Below the pieces are notes generated by a model that did not search any database, was not told the DNA's origin, and worked only from the letters and a program-made list of their open reading frames with translations. Shown piece after piece: positions 35,119-43,162 of a stretch of 64,000 nt of DNA. The translations under genes and the position numbers were made by a program. The stretch comes from CAKAHY01 sp963522175 (lineage in GTDB: Bacteria; Bacillota; Clostridia; Lachnospirales; Lachnospiraceae), in contig CAUQXC010000001.1 of NCBI GenBank assembly GCA_963522175.1, positions 124,001 through 188,000 on the forward strand, given 5' to 3'. Position 1 is the stretch's first letter; each line of letters starts with the position of its first letter.

Positions 35119-36001
35119 AATCTTTTACTTTCCTTTCTGCTTGTTTATTATTATATATCCATTTTAAAATGGCCATACTTATTATTATCACATAGCCTAT
35201 TATACTATAAAAATCGGGAATTTGCTGTAAAAATATAAATCCCATTATGGCGGAATATATTACGTGAGTATAGTCGAAGGTACCTATTTCCCTTGCCGGT
35301 GCATAGGTGTATGCCTTCGTTATACATATCTGTCCACCCATGCCGCAAAGTCCTGCTCCCATCAAAATACAAAACTGCTGCGGGTTCATAACTTTAAAGT
35401 TACTCAGCATAAACAAACCTGAAACCAAGGTTGAAAAAAGCGAGAAATAAAAAATAACCAAATCTCCCGGCACTCCCTTGCTTGTAGCCTTGCGGACAAA
35501 GGTATACGCTATGCCTGCGGCTAAACCGCCCATCACGGCAACAGCTGCCGGAATAACACTTATATCAAAACTCGGTTTTATAACAAAAACCGCACCTATA
35601 AAAGCAAATACCGTTATTATCCAATCAAAGGCCTTCGGTCTCTCATTTAATATAAAAAAGCTTGCTATCATTGCAAAAAAAGGTGCCAATTTGTTAAGTA
35701 TACTTGCATCGGCTATATTCATGTGGTCTACGGCATAAAAATTTCCCAAAACGCCCAATGTTCCGACAAAGGCTCTGAAAAATACATACTTTCTGTTTTC
35801 TCTTGCGATAAAAAAGCTTTTTACATCCTTACACACTAAAACAAATGAAAATACCAAGGCAACCACATTCCTGAAAAACATCTTCTCAAATACGGGCAAA
35901 TCTCCTGCAAGCCTTACACATAAAGCCATAGCCGAAAAAAAGAAGGCACTTCCCAGTATGTATAAAACGCCTAAAGTCTTTTTACTTTTAATATTTTTCA
36001 T
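35102..36001 (-). CDS. EamA/DMT-family transporter
   Basis: Membrane protein of about 299 residues with ten hydrophobic helices in two EamA repeats. It has the family features 'LGVLYILGSAFFFSAMALCVRL' region near the N-terminus and 'EIGTFDYTHVIYSAIMGF' near the C-terminus. The start at 36001 lies 13 bp after the PHP gene with a GTGGAAA site; the frame from 36046 lies inside it. It overlaps yedF by 17 bp. The substrate (metabolite, amino acid or drug) cannot be assigned; being beside yedF, a sulfur compound is a bare possibility. Confidence 0.85.
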   Translation of the reverse strand: MKNIKSKKTLGVLYILGSAFFFSAMALCVRLAGDLPVFEKMFFRNVVALVFSFVLVCKDVKSFFIARENRKYVFFRAFVGTLGVLGNFYAVDHMNIADASILNKLAPFFAMIASFFILNERPKAFDWIITVFAFIGAVFVIKPSFDISVIPAAVAVMGGLAAGIAYTFVRKATSKGVPGDLVIFYFSLFSTLVSGLFMLSNFKVMNPQQFCILMGAGLCGMGGQICITKAYTYAPAREIGTFDYTHVIYSAIMGFIFLQQIPDFYSIIGYVIIISMAILKWIYNNKQAERKVKDYEESN

Positions 36002-36014
36002 GCTTTTCCACAAG

Positions 36015-36758
36015 CTAAAAGCTTGTTTTAAACTCCTCACTTTCAAGGTCTTTGTTCATCACCATGTTTAGCCTGTCCATACTCGTATTAATAAGCAAAT
36101 CTTCCGGGAAATTACATTCTTTTAAAAGCTCAAGCGCTTCATCAAACCTGCCAACATCGGTACATATATGTGCATCGGTATTTACAATGATGTATGCTCC
36201 CTGTTTTTTCGCTTCCAAAAGCATCGATTTAGCGTTTTCTCTGCCACCTTTTCTTGCGGAATTTTTCCTTAAGGATGAATTGTTGAGCTCCAAAACCGTG
36301 GATGTGGCTATAGCTTTCTTCACCAGCTCCTTATAGTCTATAGGAAAACGCGAGTCGTCGGGATGTGCTATTATTTTTATATTTTTATTTTCCATAGCGC
36401 CGAAGTAGGCACTCATGCTCTTGTCAAGGCTGCAAGGCTCTATACATATACTGTGCATAGCCGCAATAAGATAGTCCAGCCCCTTTATTACATAGTCCGA
36501 TACGTCTATTCCCCCCTCGTAATTTATAATATTGGCTTCACAACCTGCAAAAACTCTCATATCTTTATAATTACGCGGCACTACTCTCAGATTTTGAAAG
36601 TAAATATCACAAACACTTCCCGGAACGCTTGAAGCATGCTCCGAAAAGCCGTAAGCTCTAAGTCCCCTTTCATATGCCGCTTCTATATTCTCTTTTAAGG
36701 TACTGTATGCATGCCCGCTCATAACAGTGTGGGTATGCAAATCAAACAATAATTCCAT
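36015..36758 (-). CDS. PHP-domain phosphatase
   Basis: Metal-dependent hydrolase of 247 residues. It has the PHP metal ligands 'DLHTHTVMSGHAYST' at the N-terminus, 'YGFSEHA', 'AAMHS', 'IAHPDDSRFP' and 'IVNTDAHIC'. This arrangement matches YcdX-like phosphatases and relatives of histidinol phosphatase. No histidine gene is close, so the general assignment is preferred. A promoter candidate (TTGTGT-18-TATAAT) lies upstream on the minus strand, so it may head the long operon that ends at birA. Confidence 0.8.
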   Translation of the reverse strand: MELLFDLHTHTVMSGHAYSTLKENIEAAYERGLRAYGFSEHASSVPGSVCDIYFQNLRVVPRNYKDMRVFAGCEANIINYEGGIDVSDYVIKGLDYLIAAMHSICIEPCSLDKSMSAYFGAMENKNIKIIAHPDDSRFPIDYKELVKKAIATSTVLELNNSSLRKNSARKGGRENAKSMLLEAKKQGAYIIVNTDAHICTDVGRFDEALELLKECNFPEDLLINTSMDRLNMVMNKDLESEEFKTSF

Positions 36759-36833
36759 AATCCTCCTTGTAGATCTTCACGTCTCATTGAATTATAATAC
36801 CTTTTGTATTAAAAACACAAGTAGTAAGATAAG

Positions 36834-37424
36834 TTAATTATTGTTTATACATTCTTTAATTATACTGTAGGGATAGCCTTTTCTTCTCAGTCTTGCTACA
36901 AGTCTTTCCAGCTCTTTTCTGTTTTCAAGCAAACTCTTTATATCGTAATTTTTTAAAATACACTCTATCTGAGCATATTCATCCACAAATACTTCTTCCA
37001 TGTATAGGTTGATTTCACCCGAATCCAAGCCTTTTTTTCTCAACTCGTCTTTTATTTGTACTTTGCTTTTACTTTCTTTGTAGCATTCTATATAGTCCCT
37101 TATGTAAGCGGAGTCGTTTATGTAGCCGTGCTTTTTACAATACAACACCGCAAAGCGCACCACCTCCTTGGGGTATTCGGCAGCTATCAATTTTTTAATT
37201 AGTTCTTTTTCTGTTTTATCTGAAGATTTTAAAATATACATGAGCCTTGTAACGGCTCTTTTTTTCAGAAAGGGGAGGATGTCCGTATCATAATTTTTTA
37301 CATCCTCGCCTATTTTGATATTAAACAATTCAAGTTCTTTATTGTATAGAGGAAAAGCAAAGCCCTCATCAATCAGTACCTTGCTTTTCTTAGAATTTAT
37401 AGGGTAAATGCTTACAACACGCAC
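36834..37424 (-). CDS. recX: Regulatory protein RecX
   Basis: Modulates RecA filaments; 196 residues. It has the RecX three-helix repeats, for example 'RAVTRLMYILKSSDKTEKEL' and 'YIRDYIECYKESKSKVQIKDEL', and ends with 'LVARLRRKGYPYSIIKECI'. It starts at a GTG that shares one base with the recA TAG, so translation is coupled to recA. It is longer in the N-terminus than minimal RecX proteins, with a beta-rich extension (1-50). Recognised by position and repeat pattern. Confidence 0.88.
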   Translation of the reverse strand: MRVVSIYPINSKKSKVLIDEGFAFPLYNKELELFNIKIGEDVKNYDTDILPFLKKRAVTRLMYILKSSDKTEKELIKKLIAAEYPKEVVRFAVLYCKKHGYINDSAYIRDYIECYKESKSKVQIKDELRKKGLDSGEINLYMEEVFVDEYAQIECILKNYDIKSLLENRKELERLVARLRRKGYPYSIIKECINNN

Positions 37425-38632
37425 TATTTGTCCTCTTCATCAATAACATAGTTTATTACTTCATCCAAGTCGTCTCCCGTGTCATTGATTATGTCGTCAC
37501 CGTCAAGATCGAGATCAAGGTCCAAGTCAAGATCCAGATCCTCGTTTTCATCACCGTCCGAGTTTTCATCCTCATCTAAGGTGGTTGAAGAAAGAGTTCC
37601 TTTTTTCTTAGCCTTTGTTTTTGTTTTCTTAGAGCTTTCCGGATCTTCCTTATACTCTCTTATCTTCTTCTCAATCTCGTCAAGTACGGCGGTGTTTTCC
37701 TCAAGATATTTTCTTACATTTTCTTTTCCCTGACCGAGTTTTGTATCACCGTAAGAATACCATGCACCGCTTTTTTCTATTATGTCTCTTTCAACGGCGG
37801 CATCAAGAATCTCTCCCGTCCTTGAAATGCCGGTGCCGAACATAATATCAAATTCCGCCGTCTTGAAAGGAGGTGCCACTTTATTTTTAGACACCTTAAC
37901 CTTGACTCTGTTACCTACCTGAACATCGCCCGTCTTTAAATTATCTATTTTCTTAACCTCAAGTCTTACACTTGAATAGAATTTTAAAGCTCTTCCTCCC
38001 GTGGTCGTCTCACCGCCACCGCCGTAGCCTGTGGAAATCTTTTCTCTGAGCTGGTTGATGAATACTACCGTACAGTTGAATTTACTCATAATACCGGTGA
38101 GCTTTCTAAGACCCTTACTCATGAGTCTTGCCTGTAAGCCCATCTGTAAATCGGACATCTGCCCCTGTATCTCCGCCTTAGGTACCAAAGCTGCAACCGA
38201 GTCTATAATAACTATATCCACAGCGCCCGAAGATACCATAGTTTCGGCTATGGCAAGTCCCTGCTCTCCGTTATCCGGCTGAGAAATGTAGAGATTATCT
38301 ATGTCGACACCTATACCTTTTGCATAAACAGGATCCAGAGCATGCTCGGCGTCGATAAATCCTGCAATACCGCCGGCTTTTTGAACCTCGGCAACCATGT
38401 GCAAAGCTATAGTTGTTTTTCCCGACGACTCATGTCCGTACAATTCTATAACTCTTCCTTTAGGTATACCTCCTATACCTAAAGCCATGTCAAGACCTAT
38501 TGAACCTGTAGGGATACTTTCGATGTTTATATTGCTTGCCTCACCAAGCTTCATAACGGCACCTTTTCCGTACGTTTTTTCAATATTTTTAAGAGCCGTT
38601 TGCAACGCCTTCTTTTTTTCTTCTATATTCAT
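37424..38632 (-). CDS. recA: Recombinase RecA with extended acidic tail
   Basis: DNA strand-exchange ATPase and SOS coprotease; 402 residues, longer than the usual about 350. Walker A is 'GHESSGKT' (66-73), Walker B 'VDIVIIDSVAALVP', and the L1/L2 DNA-binding loops are intact ('GGGETTTGGRALKFYSSVR'). After residue about 335 a Lys-rich linker leads to a strongly acidic tail with a run of five Asp-Leu pairs. The tail is likely to modulate DNA displacement activity as acidic RecA tails do. Promoter with LexA-like boxes upstream; recX overlaps the stop. Confidence 0.95.
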   Translation of the reverse strand: MNIEEKKKALQTALKNIEKTYGKGAVMKLGEASNINIESIPTGSIGLDMALGIGGIPKGRVIELYGHESSGKTTIALHMVAEVQKAGGIAGFIDAEHALDPVYAKGIGVDIDNLYISQPDNGEQGLAIAETMVSSGAVDIVIIDSVAALVPKAEIQGQMSDLQMGLQARLMSKGLRKLTGIMSKFNCTVVFINQLREKISTGYGGGGETTTGGRALKFYSSVRLEVKKIDNLKTGDVQVGNRVKVKVSKNKVAPPFKTAEFDIMFGTGISRTGEILDAAVERDIIEKSGAWYSYGDTKLGQGKENVRKYLEENTAVLDEIEKKIREYKEDPESSKKTKTKAKKKGTLSSTTLDEDENSDGDENEDLDLDLDLDLDLDGDDIINDTGDDLDEVINYVIDEEDK

Positions 38633-38650
38633 AAATCCTCCGAATAAATT

Positions 38651-38665
38651 GTGAACATTTGTTTG
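38651..38665 (-). promoter_or_regulatory. LexA-like box downstream of the recA promoter
   Basis: The sequence CAAACAAATGTTCAC matches the Gram-positive LexA box CGAAC-N4-GTTCG at the right half and with one mismatch at the left. It lies between the -10 element and the start codon. Its position over the early transcript would block transcription by LexA. Confidence 0.65.
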
Positions 38666-38673
38666 ATAAATAG

Positions 38674-38702
38674 AATATAATACTTTTGTTCGACTTTGTC
38701 AA
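38674..38702 (-). promoter_or_regulatory. SigA promoter of recA with second LexA half-site
   Basis: TTGACA and TATATT are spaced by 17 bp. The spacer contains CGAACAAAAGTATT (38679-38692), which resembles a second, weaker LexA box. Together with the box downstream it suggests SOS control of recA-recX. Confidence 0.75.
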
Positions 38703-38801
38703 TACCGTTGTGAAATAAAATAGAAATAATACCTTCATGATACCATAGCCCGTCCGGGCTTTCAAGACGTTTTTCGGCGGTTTAAGGCAATAACTTTTCT
38801 C

Positions 38802-39416
38802 CTATTCCACTGTATATCTCAATATGGTTTTCCGTTTTTCTTCGGCAGTTCTGTTTTTATCGCTCAGGTATATCTCCCTATGAGATTTCTTATTTCTTCT
38901 AAGCTTAAGCTCCTTTGTAAGCTCATCCATCTTTTCGAAGGATAAAGGCTCCTCATCATAACTTCCTATATGTAAAATTTGAATCGCCTTAGTACAGGGA
39001 AACTTTTCCAAGCTTATTTCGCCGTACAAAGCATCCGGTTTTTTCTTTTTCACATTCAAAAGAGCTGTATTAAATATTTCATCACTTATAAAATCCGCTT
39101 GCTTTATCATGAGCGTGTATCTAAGCTTACTTTTATCTAATATGCCTTCTTCCTTTTCCTCCCATTCTCCCTCCAATGGATAAACCGTAAAATCTTTAAG
39201 CTTTTCATCGCTTTCGTCTTTCATCCTGCTTTTAAACAGCATCTTAATAGAGTATGCTACGGAATAAAGAGCGGAAATCCTTTTTGAAAAACCCTCTTCA
39301 TTAGGATCTCCCTCTCCCTTTATTGTAATAAAGCTTTGTTCGGGTATATCCCTAAACTCCGCTTTTTGCTTTACTCCGTAAATATTTTTTTCCGACTTTT
39401 TCCACTCGTATTTCAT
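38802..39416 (-). CDS. GyrI-like small-molecule-binding protein
   Basis: Cytoplasmic protein of about 204 residues from the ATG at 39416, chosen for the AAAGGAG site and because the N-terminus then begins 'MKYEWKKSEKNIYGVKQ'. The fold-defining 'QSFITIKGEGDPNEEGFSKR' region and 'YTLMIKQADFI' suggest the GyrI-like (SOUL/BmrR-type) ligand-binding domain. There is no DNA-binding domain attached. A function is not assigned; it may bind or sense small ligands. It follows ybaK on the same strand, at a 103-bp gap. Confidence 0.65.
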   Translation of the reverse strand: MKYEWKKSEKNIYGVKQKAEFRDIPEQSFITIKGEGDPNEEGFSKRISALYSVAYSIKMLFKSRMKDESDEKLKDFTVYPLEGEWEEKEEGILDKSKLRYTLMIKQADFISDEIFNTALLNVKKKKPDALYGEISLEKFPCTKAIQILHIGSYDEEPLSFEKMDELTKELKLRRNKKSHREIYLSDKNRTAEEKRKTILRYTVE

Positions 39417-39519
39417 TTTGATCTTCTCCTTTGATATATTTTCTATCATCATACAAAAGAAAACCTGACATCTGTTGTCATATTTAAACTTACACAGCAA
39501 AAAAATCACGCAAATAAGG

Positions 39520-39999
39520 CTACTCCGTCAATTCCTCCAAAGAAAAATCAAGCACCTTGGAAAGCTCGGACAGCTTAGTTTCAATTTGATAGCCGATTTT
39601 ACCGGCACTGAATATAATTCTATCCCTGCCCTCGGCACTTTTATCTATGAAGGTTTTAAAGCTCTTTTTCATGCCTATAGGAGAACATCCTCCGTGAACA
39701 TACCCCGTTAAAGAAAGCAAATCCTTGGACTTAAGCATTTCCACGCTCTTTTCTCCCGAAACCTTGGCAGCCTTTTTTAAATCCAGCTCCTTTTCCACAG
39801 GAATAACAAAAACATAGTTTGTTCCTGATTTCGAACTTGTTACCAAAGTTTTAAAGACATCCTTGGGATTCTGTCCCAGTATATTTGCCACTTCAAGTCC
39901 GTTGGTACTCGGAGTATCAACATAGCAATGAGAGGTGTAGCTGAGTTTTTTACTGTCCAAAATACGCATTACATTTGTTTTTTCTTCATGCTTTGCCAT
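39520..39999 (-). CDS. ybaK: Cys-tRNA(Pro) deacylase YbaK/EbsC
   Basis: Trans-editing enzyme that removes cysteine from misacylated tRNA-Pro; 159 residues. Family features are 'STNGLEVANILGQNPKDVFKTL', the central 'VIPVEKELDLKKAAK' and the 'GYVHGGCSPIGMKKSFKTFID' region with the conserved Lys. It is a stand-alone domain, not fused to ProRS. It lies 15 bp after the fumarase gene and is probably cotranscribed with it. Confidence 0.9.
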   Translation of the reverse strand: MAKHEEKTNVMRILDSKKLSYTSHCYVDTPSTNGLEVANILGQNPKDVFKTLVTSSKSGTNYVFVIPVEKELDLKKAAKVSGEKSVEMLKSKDLLSLTGYVHGGCSPIGMKKSFKTFIDKSAEGRDRIIFSAGKIGYQIETKLSELSKVLDFSLEELTE

Positions 40000-40014
40000 T
40001 TAAACCTCCTAAAG

Positions 40015-41379
40015 CTATACCATTTCTTCCGGATGAAACACCCTGTCAAACTCATTTTCATCAAGAAAACCGAGGCTCACACAGGCATCCTTCAAGGAAA
40101 TATTTTCCGCAAATGCTTTTTTTGCCGTTTTAGCCGCATTATCATAGCCTATATAAGGATTAAGAGCGGTAACAAGCATAAGAGAGCGCTCGAGATTTTC
40201 TCTCATTCTTTCCTTATTTGCCTTTATACCTACAGCACAATTTACCGTGAAGGAATGTATCGCATCCCTTAAAAGTCTCACAGACTGCAAGTAATCATTG
40301 ATTATAAGAGGCATATACACATTCAGCTCGAAATTTCCCTGAGAAGCGGCTATACCTATGGATGCATCATTACCCATAACCTTTACAGCCACCATGCTGA
40401 GCGCCTCACATTGCGTAGGATTTACCTTACCCGGCATTATGGAGCTTCCCGGCTCATTTTCGGGTATGAAGATTTCATAAAGACCGCAACGAGGACCTCC
40501 CGCAAGCAAACGTATATCATTGACAATTTTAAGTAAATTTGCCGCCAACGCCTTCAAAGCTCCGTGAGAAAACACAAGCGCATCCTTACTTGTAAGGGCG
40601 TGGAACTTATTGTCCGAGCTTATAAAGCTTGTATCCGTAAGCTCCGATATCTTCCTTGCGACAAGATCCGCAAAGCCCTTCGGTGCATTAAGTCCCGTTC
40701 CCACCGCAGTACCTCCGAGTGCCAGCTCTCTTAAAGAATTACTTGAAAGCTCCAGCATGGTTTTTGTCTTTTCAAGCATGGCTCTGTAACCGCTCAGCTC
40801 CTGTGAAAAGCTTATAGGCGTTGCATCCTGCAAATGAGTTCTTCCCGTTTTGATTATTCCCTCATTTTCCTTTTCAAGTCTTTTAAAGCAGATAGCAAGC
40901 TCATCTATAGACTCATATAAGCCGTTTTCAAGACTTAGAATCGCCGCAATGTGCATAGCTGTAGGGAAAGTATCGTTTGAACTCTGCGACATGTTTACAT
41001 CATCATTCGGATGCAAAAGCTTTTTTCCGGCAATTTCGTTACCTCTTCCGGCAATAACCTCGTTCACATTCATATTTGACTGAGTTCCGCTGCCGGTCTG
41101 CCACACAACAAGGGGAAAATGCTCATCCAGCTTTCCCTCATATATCTCATCACAAACTCTGCATATTACATCCTTTTTTTCGTTATCCAAACCTCCGAGT
41201 TCAAAATTTGTCAAAGCCGCAGCCTTTTTTAATATTGCGAAGGCTTTTATTATTTCCTTAGGCATCTTTTCACCGCCTATTTTAAAATTTTCAAAGCTTC
41301 TTTGTGTCTGAGCGGCATAATATTTATCCGACGGAACTCTCACCTCTCCCATGGAGTCCCTTTCAATCCTGTATTCCAT
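40015..41379 (-). CDS. fumC: Class II fumarate hydratase
   Basis: Interconverts fumarate and malate; 454 residues, a normal length. The superfamily signature is 'GSSIMPGKVNPTQCE', and earlier motifs are 'TGSGTQSNMNVNEVIA' and 'GRTHLQDATPISFSQELSGY'. The absence of an aspartase-type pattern and the 'GTAVGTGLNAP' motif support FumC. It begins 1 bp after pyrD, so it could consume or provide the fumarate-level metabolite near pyrimidine synthesis, though this PyrD uses NAD+ by way of PyrK. Confidence 0.9.
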   Translation of the reverse strand: MEYRIERDSMGEVRVPSDKYYAAQTQRSFENFKIGGEKMPKEIIKAFAILKKAAALTNFELGGLDNEKKDVICRVCDEIYEGKLDEHFPLVVWQTGSGTQSNMNVNEVIAGRGNEIAGKKLLHPNDDVNMSQSSNDTFPTAMHIAAILSLENGLYESIDELAICFKRLEKENEGIIKTGRTHLQDATPISFSQELSGYRAMLEKTKTMLELSSNSLRELALGGTAVGTGLNAPKGFADLVARKISELTDTSFISSDNKFHALTSKDALVFSHGALKALAANLLKIVNDIRLLAGGPRCGLYEIFIPENEPGSSIMPGKVNPTQCEALSMVAVKVMGNDASIGIAASQGNFELNVYMPLIINDYLQSVRLLRDAIHSFTVNCAVGIKANKERMRENLERSLMLVTALNPYIGYDNAAKTAKKAFAENISLKDACVSLGFLDENEFDRVFHPEEMV

Positions 41380-41380
41380 T

Positions 41381-42286
41381 CTATATAATACCCCTTATTT
41401 CGCTGATATTGTCAATCTTATTTTCTTCCAAATACTTTTCAATGCCGTCAATAACCGAAAGAGCGAGTCTCGGATTCATGAAGCTTGCCGTTCCTATCTG
41501 CAAAATGCTTGCTCCCGCCATAATAAATTCTATGGCATCCTCAGCACTTGTTATTCCGCCCATTCCCATAACCGGAATTTTCACGGCATGACTTACCTGA
41601 TGAACCATTCTGAGTGCGATAGGCTTTATTGCCGGACCCGAAAGTCCTGCGTAAACATTATCGAATACCGCTTTTCTTTTATTTATATCTATTGCCATGG
41701 CAAGAAAGGTGTTTACCAAAGAAATTCCGTCCGCACCCTCGCTCTCTACAGCCTTCGCAAGCTCAACTATATCGTGAGCATTCGGCGAAAGTTTTACAAC
41801 AAGCTTATGTCTGCACTTTTTTCTGACAAGAGCCACAACATTTGCGGCAACACAGGCATCCACTCCGAAGTTCATACCGCCCGCCTTAACATTCGGACAG
41901 GAAATATTAAGCTCAAGTATATCTATATCATGCTCATTTATAAGCTCCACAGCCTCTATATAGTCCTCAACAGAATGTCCGCCCAGATTGACAATATTGA
42001 CAAGATCCAGCTTATTCATCCGGGGATTTTCATTTTCCAAAAATGCCCTCACTCCCGGATTTTCAAGACCTACGCTATTCATTATTCCGGCGGGCGTTTC
42101 CCAGATTCTTATACCGTCATTTCCGGCTCTGTAGTTAAGAGTTAAGCCCTTCGAGGAAATTCCTCCGAGCCTTTGTATGTCAAAATATTCATTGATTTCT
42201 TTTCCGAAACCGCAGGTTCCCGAAGCAAGCACTATAGGGTTTTTAAAGCTTATACCCGCAAAATCCGTTTTTAACCTAGAACTCAT
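41381..42286 (-). CDS. pyrD: Dihydroorotate dehydrogenase, catalytic subunit (class 1B)
   Basis: Flavoenzyme of about 301 residues that oxidises dihydroorotate to orotate in pyrimidine synthesis. Motifs are 'FKNPIVLASGTCGFG' near the N-terminus, the active Cys in 'LNISCPNVKAGGMNFG', 'VVKLSPN', and the FMN phosphate site 'GMGGI' followed by 'TSAEDAIEFIMAGASILQIG'. The ATG at 42286 has AGAGGTG upstream and overlaps the pyrK stop by 11 bp. With PyrK it forms the NAD-linked class 1B complex. Confidence 0.95.
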   Translation of the reverse strand: MSSRLKTDFAGISFKNPIVLASGTCGFGKEINEYFDIQRLGGISSKGLTLNYRAGNDGIRIWETPAGIMNSVGLENPGVRAFLENENPRMNKLDLVNIVNLGGHSVEDYIEAVELINEHDIDILELNISCPNVKAGGMNFGVDACVAANVVALVRKKCRHKLVVKLSPNAHDIVELAKAVESEGADGISLVNTFLAMAIDINKRKAVFDNVYAGLSGPAIKPIALRMVHQVSHAVKIPVMGMGGITSAEDAIEFIMAGASILQIGTASFMNPRLALSVIDGIEKYLEENKIDNISEIRGII

Positions 42287-42992
42287 TTCCAAACACCTCT
42301 TTTCCGAGCATTACCGGACCTTCCTTACAGGCTCTTTTATTTCCGCTTTTCGTTTTACAGGTACATACCAGACAGGCTCCTATACCGCAAGCCATACGAT
42401 TTTCCATAGAAACGTACAGTCTGTCCTCAGTCCTTTGCTTCTCACATTTTTTATACAGAGTTTTCATCATTATTTCAGGACCGCAACTCATTATTATGTC
42501 ATAATCCTCGGTATTTACATCATCCGTTATGAAACCTCCGACATTTATCACGAGCTTATCCGCCAAAGCTTCAAACTCCTCCTTAAGTATTGCGACATCG
42601 CTAAATCCCAGATATATATCTATAATACTGTCTCTATTTACCTTTCTGAGTTCTTTTGCGGTAAGATAAAAAGGGGCTATACCCACACCGCCGCCGACCA
42701 AGGCGATTTTGCCCTTTTCCGAAGGAAAACCCGTTCCCAAAGGTCCTTCAAGGCTGATTTCATCCCCCGCCTTAAGTCTTGAAAAGATTTCCGTTCCCTT
42801 TCCTACGACCTTATACAAAAAGCTGACACTGCTTTCATCGGCATCATAAATGCTTATAGGTCTTGACAGCACCGGATACTCATCCCATGCTCTGAGCATA
42901 TAAAATTGTCCCATTTTTGAATTGTTTTTTTCCTCTACCTTCATAAGATAGAAGTCTTTAGATAAGCGGACATTTGAAATGATTTTTGACAT
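42276..42992 (-). CDS. pyrK: Dihydroorotate dehydrogenase electron-transfer subunit
   Basis: Flavin and iron-sulfur subunit of 238 residues that passes electrons from PyrD to NAD+. An FAD domain contains 'RPISIYD' and 'EGPLGTGFP', the NAD domain 'LVGGGVGIAPFYLTA', and the C-terminus the [2Fe-2S] Cys set in 'CGIGACLVCTCKT' with the last Cys in 'KRACKEGPV'. It is the first visible gene of the pyrK-pyrD-fumC group. No pyrR attenuator is seen in front. Confidence 0.93.
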   Translation of the reverse strand: MSKIISNVRLSKDFYLMKVEEKNNSKMGQFYMLRAWDEYPVLSRPISIYDADESSVSFLYKVVGKGTEIFSRLKAGDEISLEGPLGTGFPSEKGKIALVGGGVGIAPFYLTAKELRKVNRDSIIDIYLGFSDVAILKEEFEALADKLVINVGGFITDDVNTEDYDIIMSCGPEIMMKTLYKKCEKQRTEDRLYVSMENRMACGIGACLVCTCKTKSGNKRACKEGPVMLGKEVFGNEF

Positions 42993-43069
42993 AAAGACTC
43001 CTTTTTTTTAAGTTAACGTAACGTTTAGATGATAGCACAAAAAGTAAGGAAATACAATTAACATACATT

Positions 43070-43104
43070 GAAAGTCCGACACTCGGAAGAAATGTCGGAC
43101 TTTC
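43070..43104 (-). terminator. Terminator after the first DUF5050 gene
   Basis: GAAAGTCCGAC and GTCGGACTTTC form a perfect 11-bp stem around a 13-nt loop. The T-run after it on the minus strand is short. It lies between the stop of the DUF5050 gene and the start of pyrK. Confidence 0.75.
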
Positions 43105-43162
43105 GATATAAAAGCGAAATTATAAATATTATTGTCATTTTAGGACACTTAACTATCATTTC

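Noticed and set aside
37495..37545. Repetitive GATCTTGAC-like DNA in recA as a possible CRISPR or VNTR
   Set aside because: It is a coding repeat for Asp-Leu with mixed codons and no spacer-repeat pattern.
38747..38760. AGCCCGTCCGGGCT as a terminator between the recA promoter and the GyrI-like gene
   Set aside because: The stem is short with a 2-nt loop and no T-run follows on either strand, so a terminator call was not supported.
41351..42145. A 264-codon plus-strand open frame opposite pyrD
   Set aside because: Shadow of pyrD; all family motifs are on the minus strand and there is no ribosome site.
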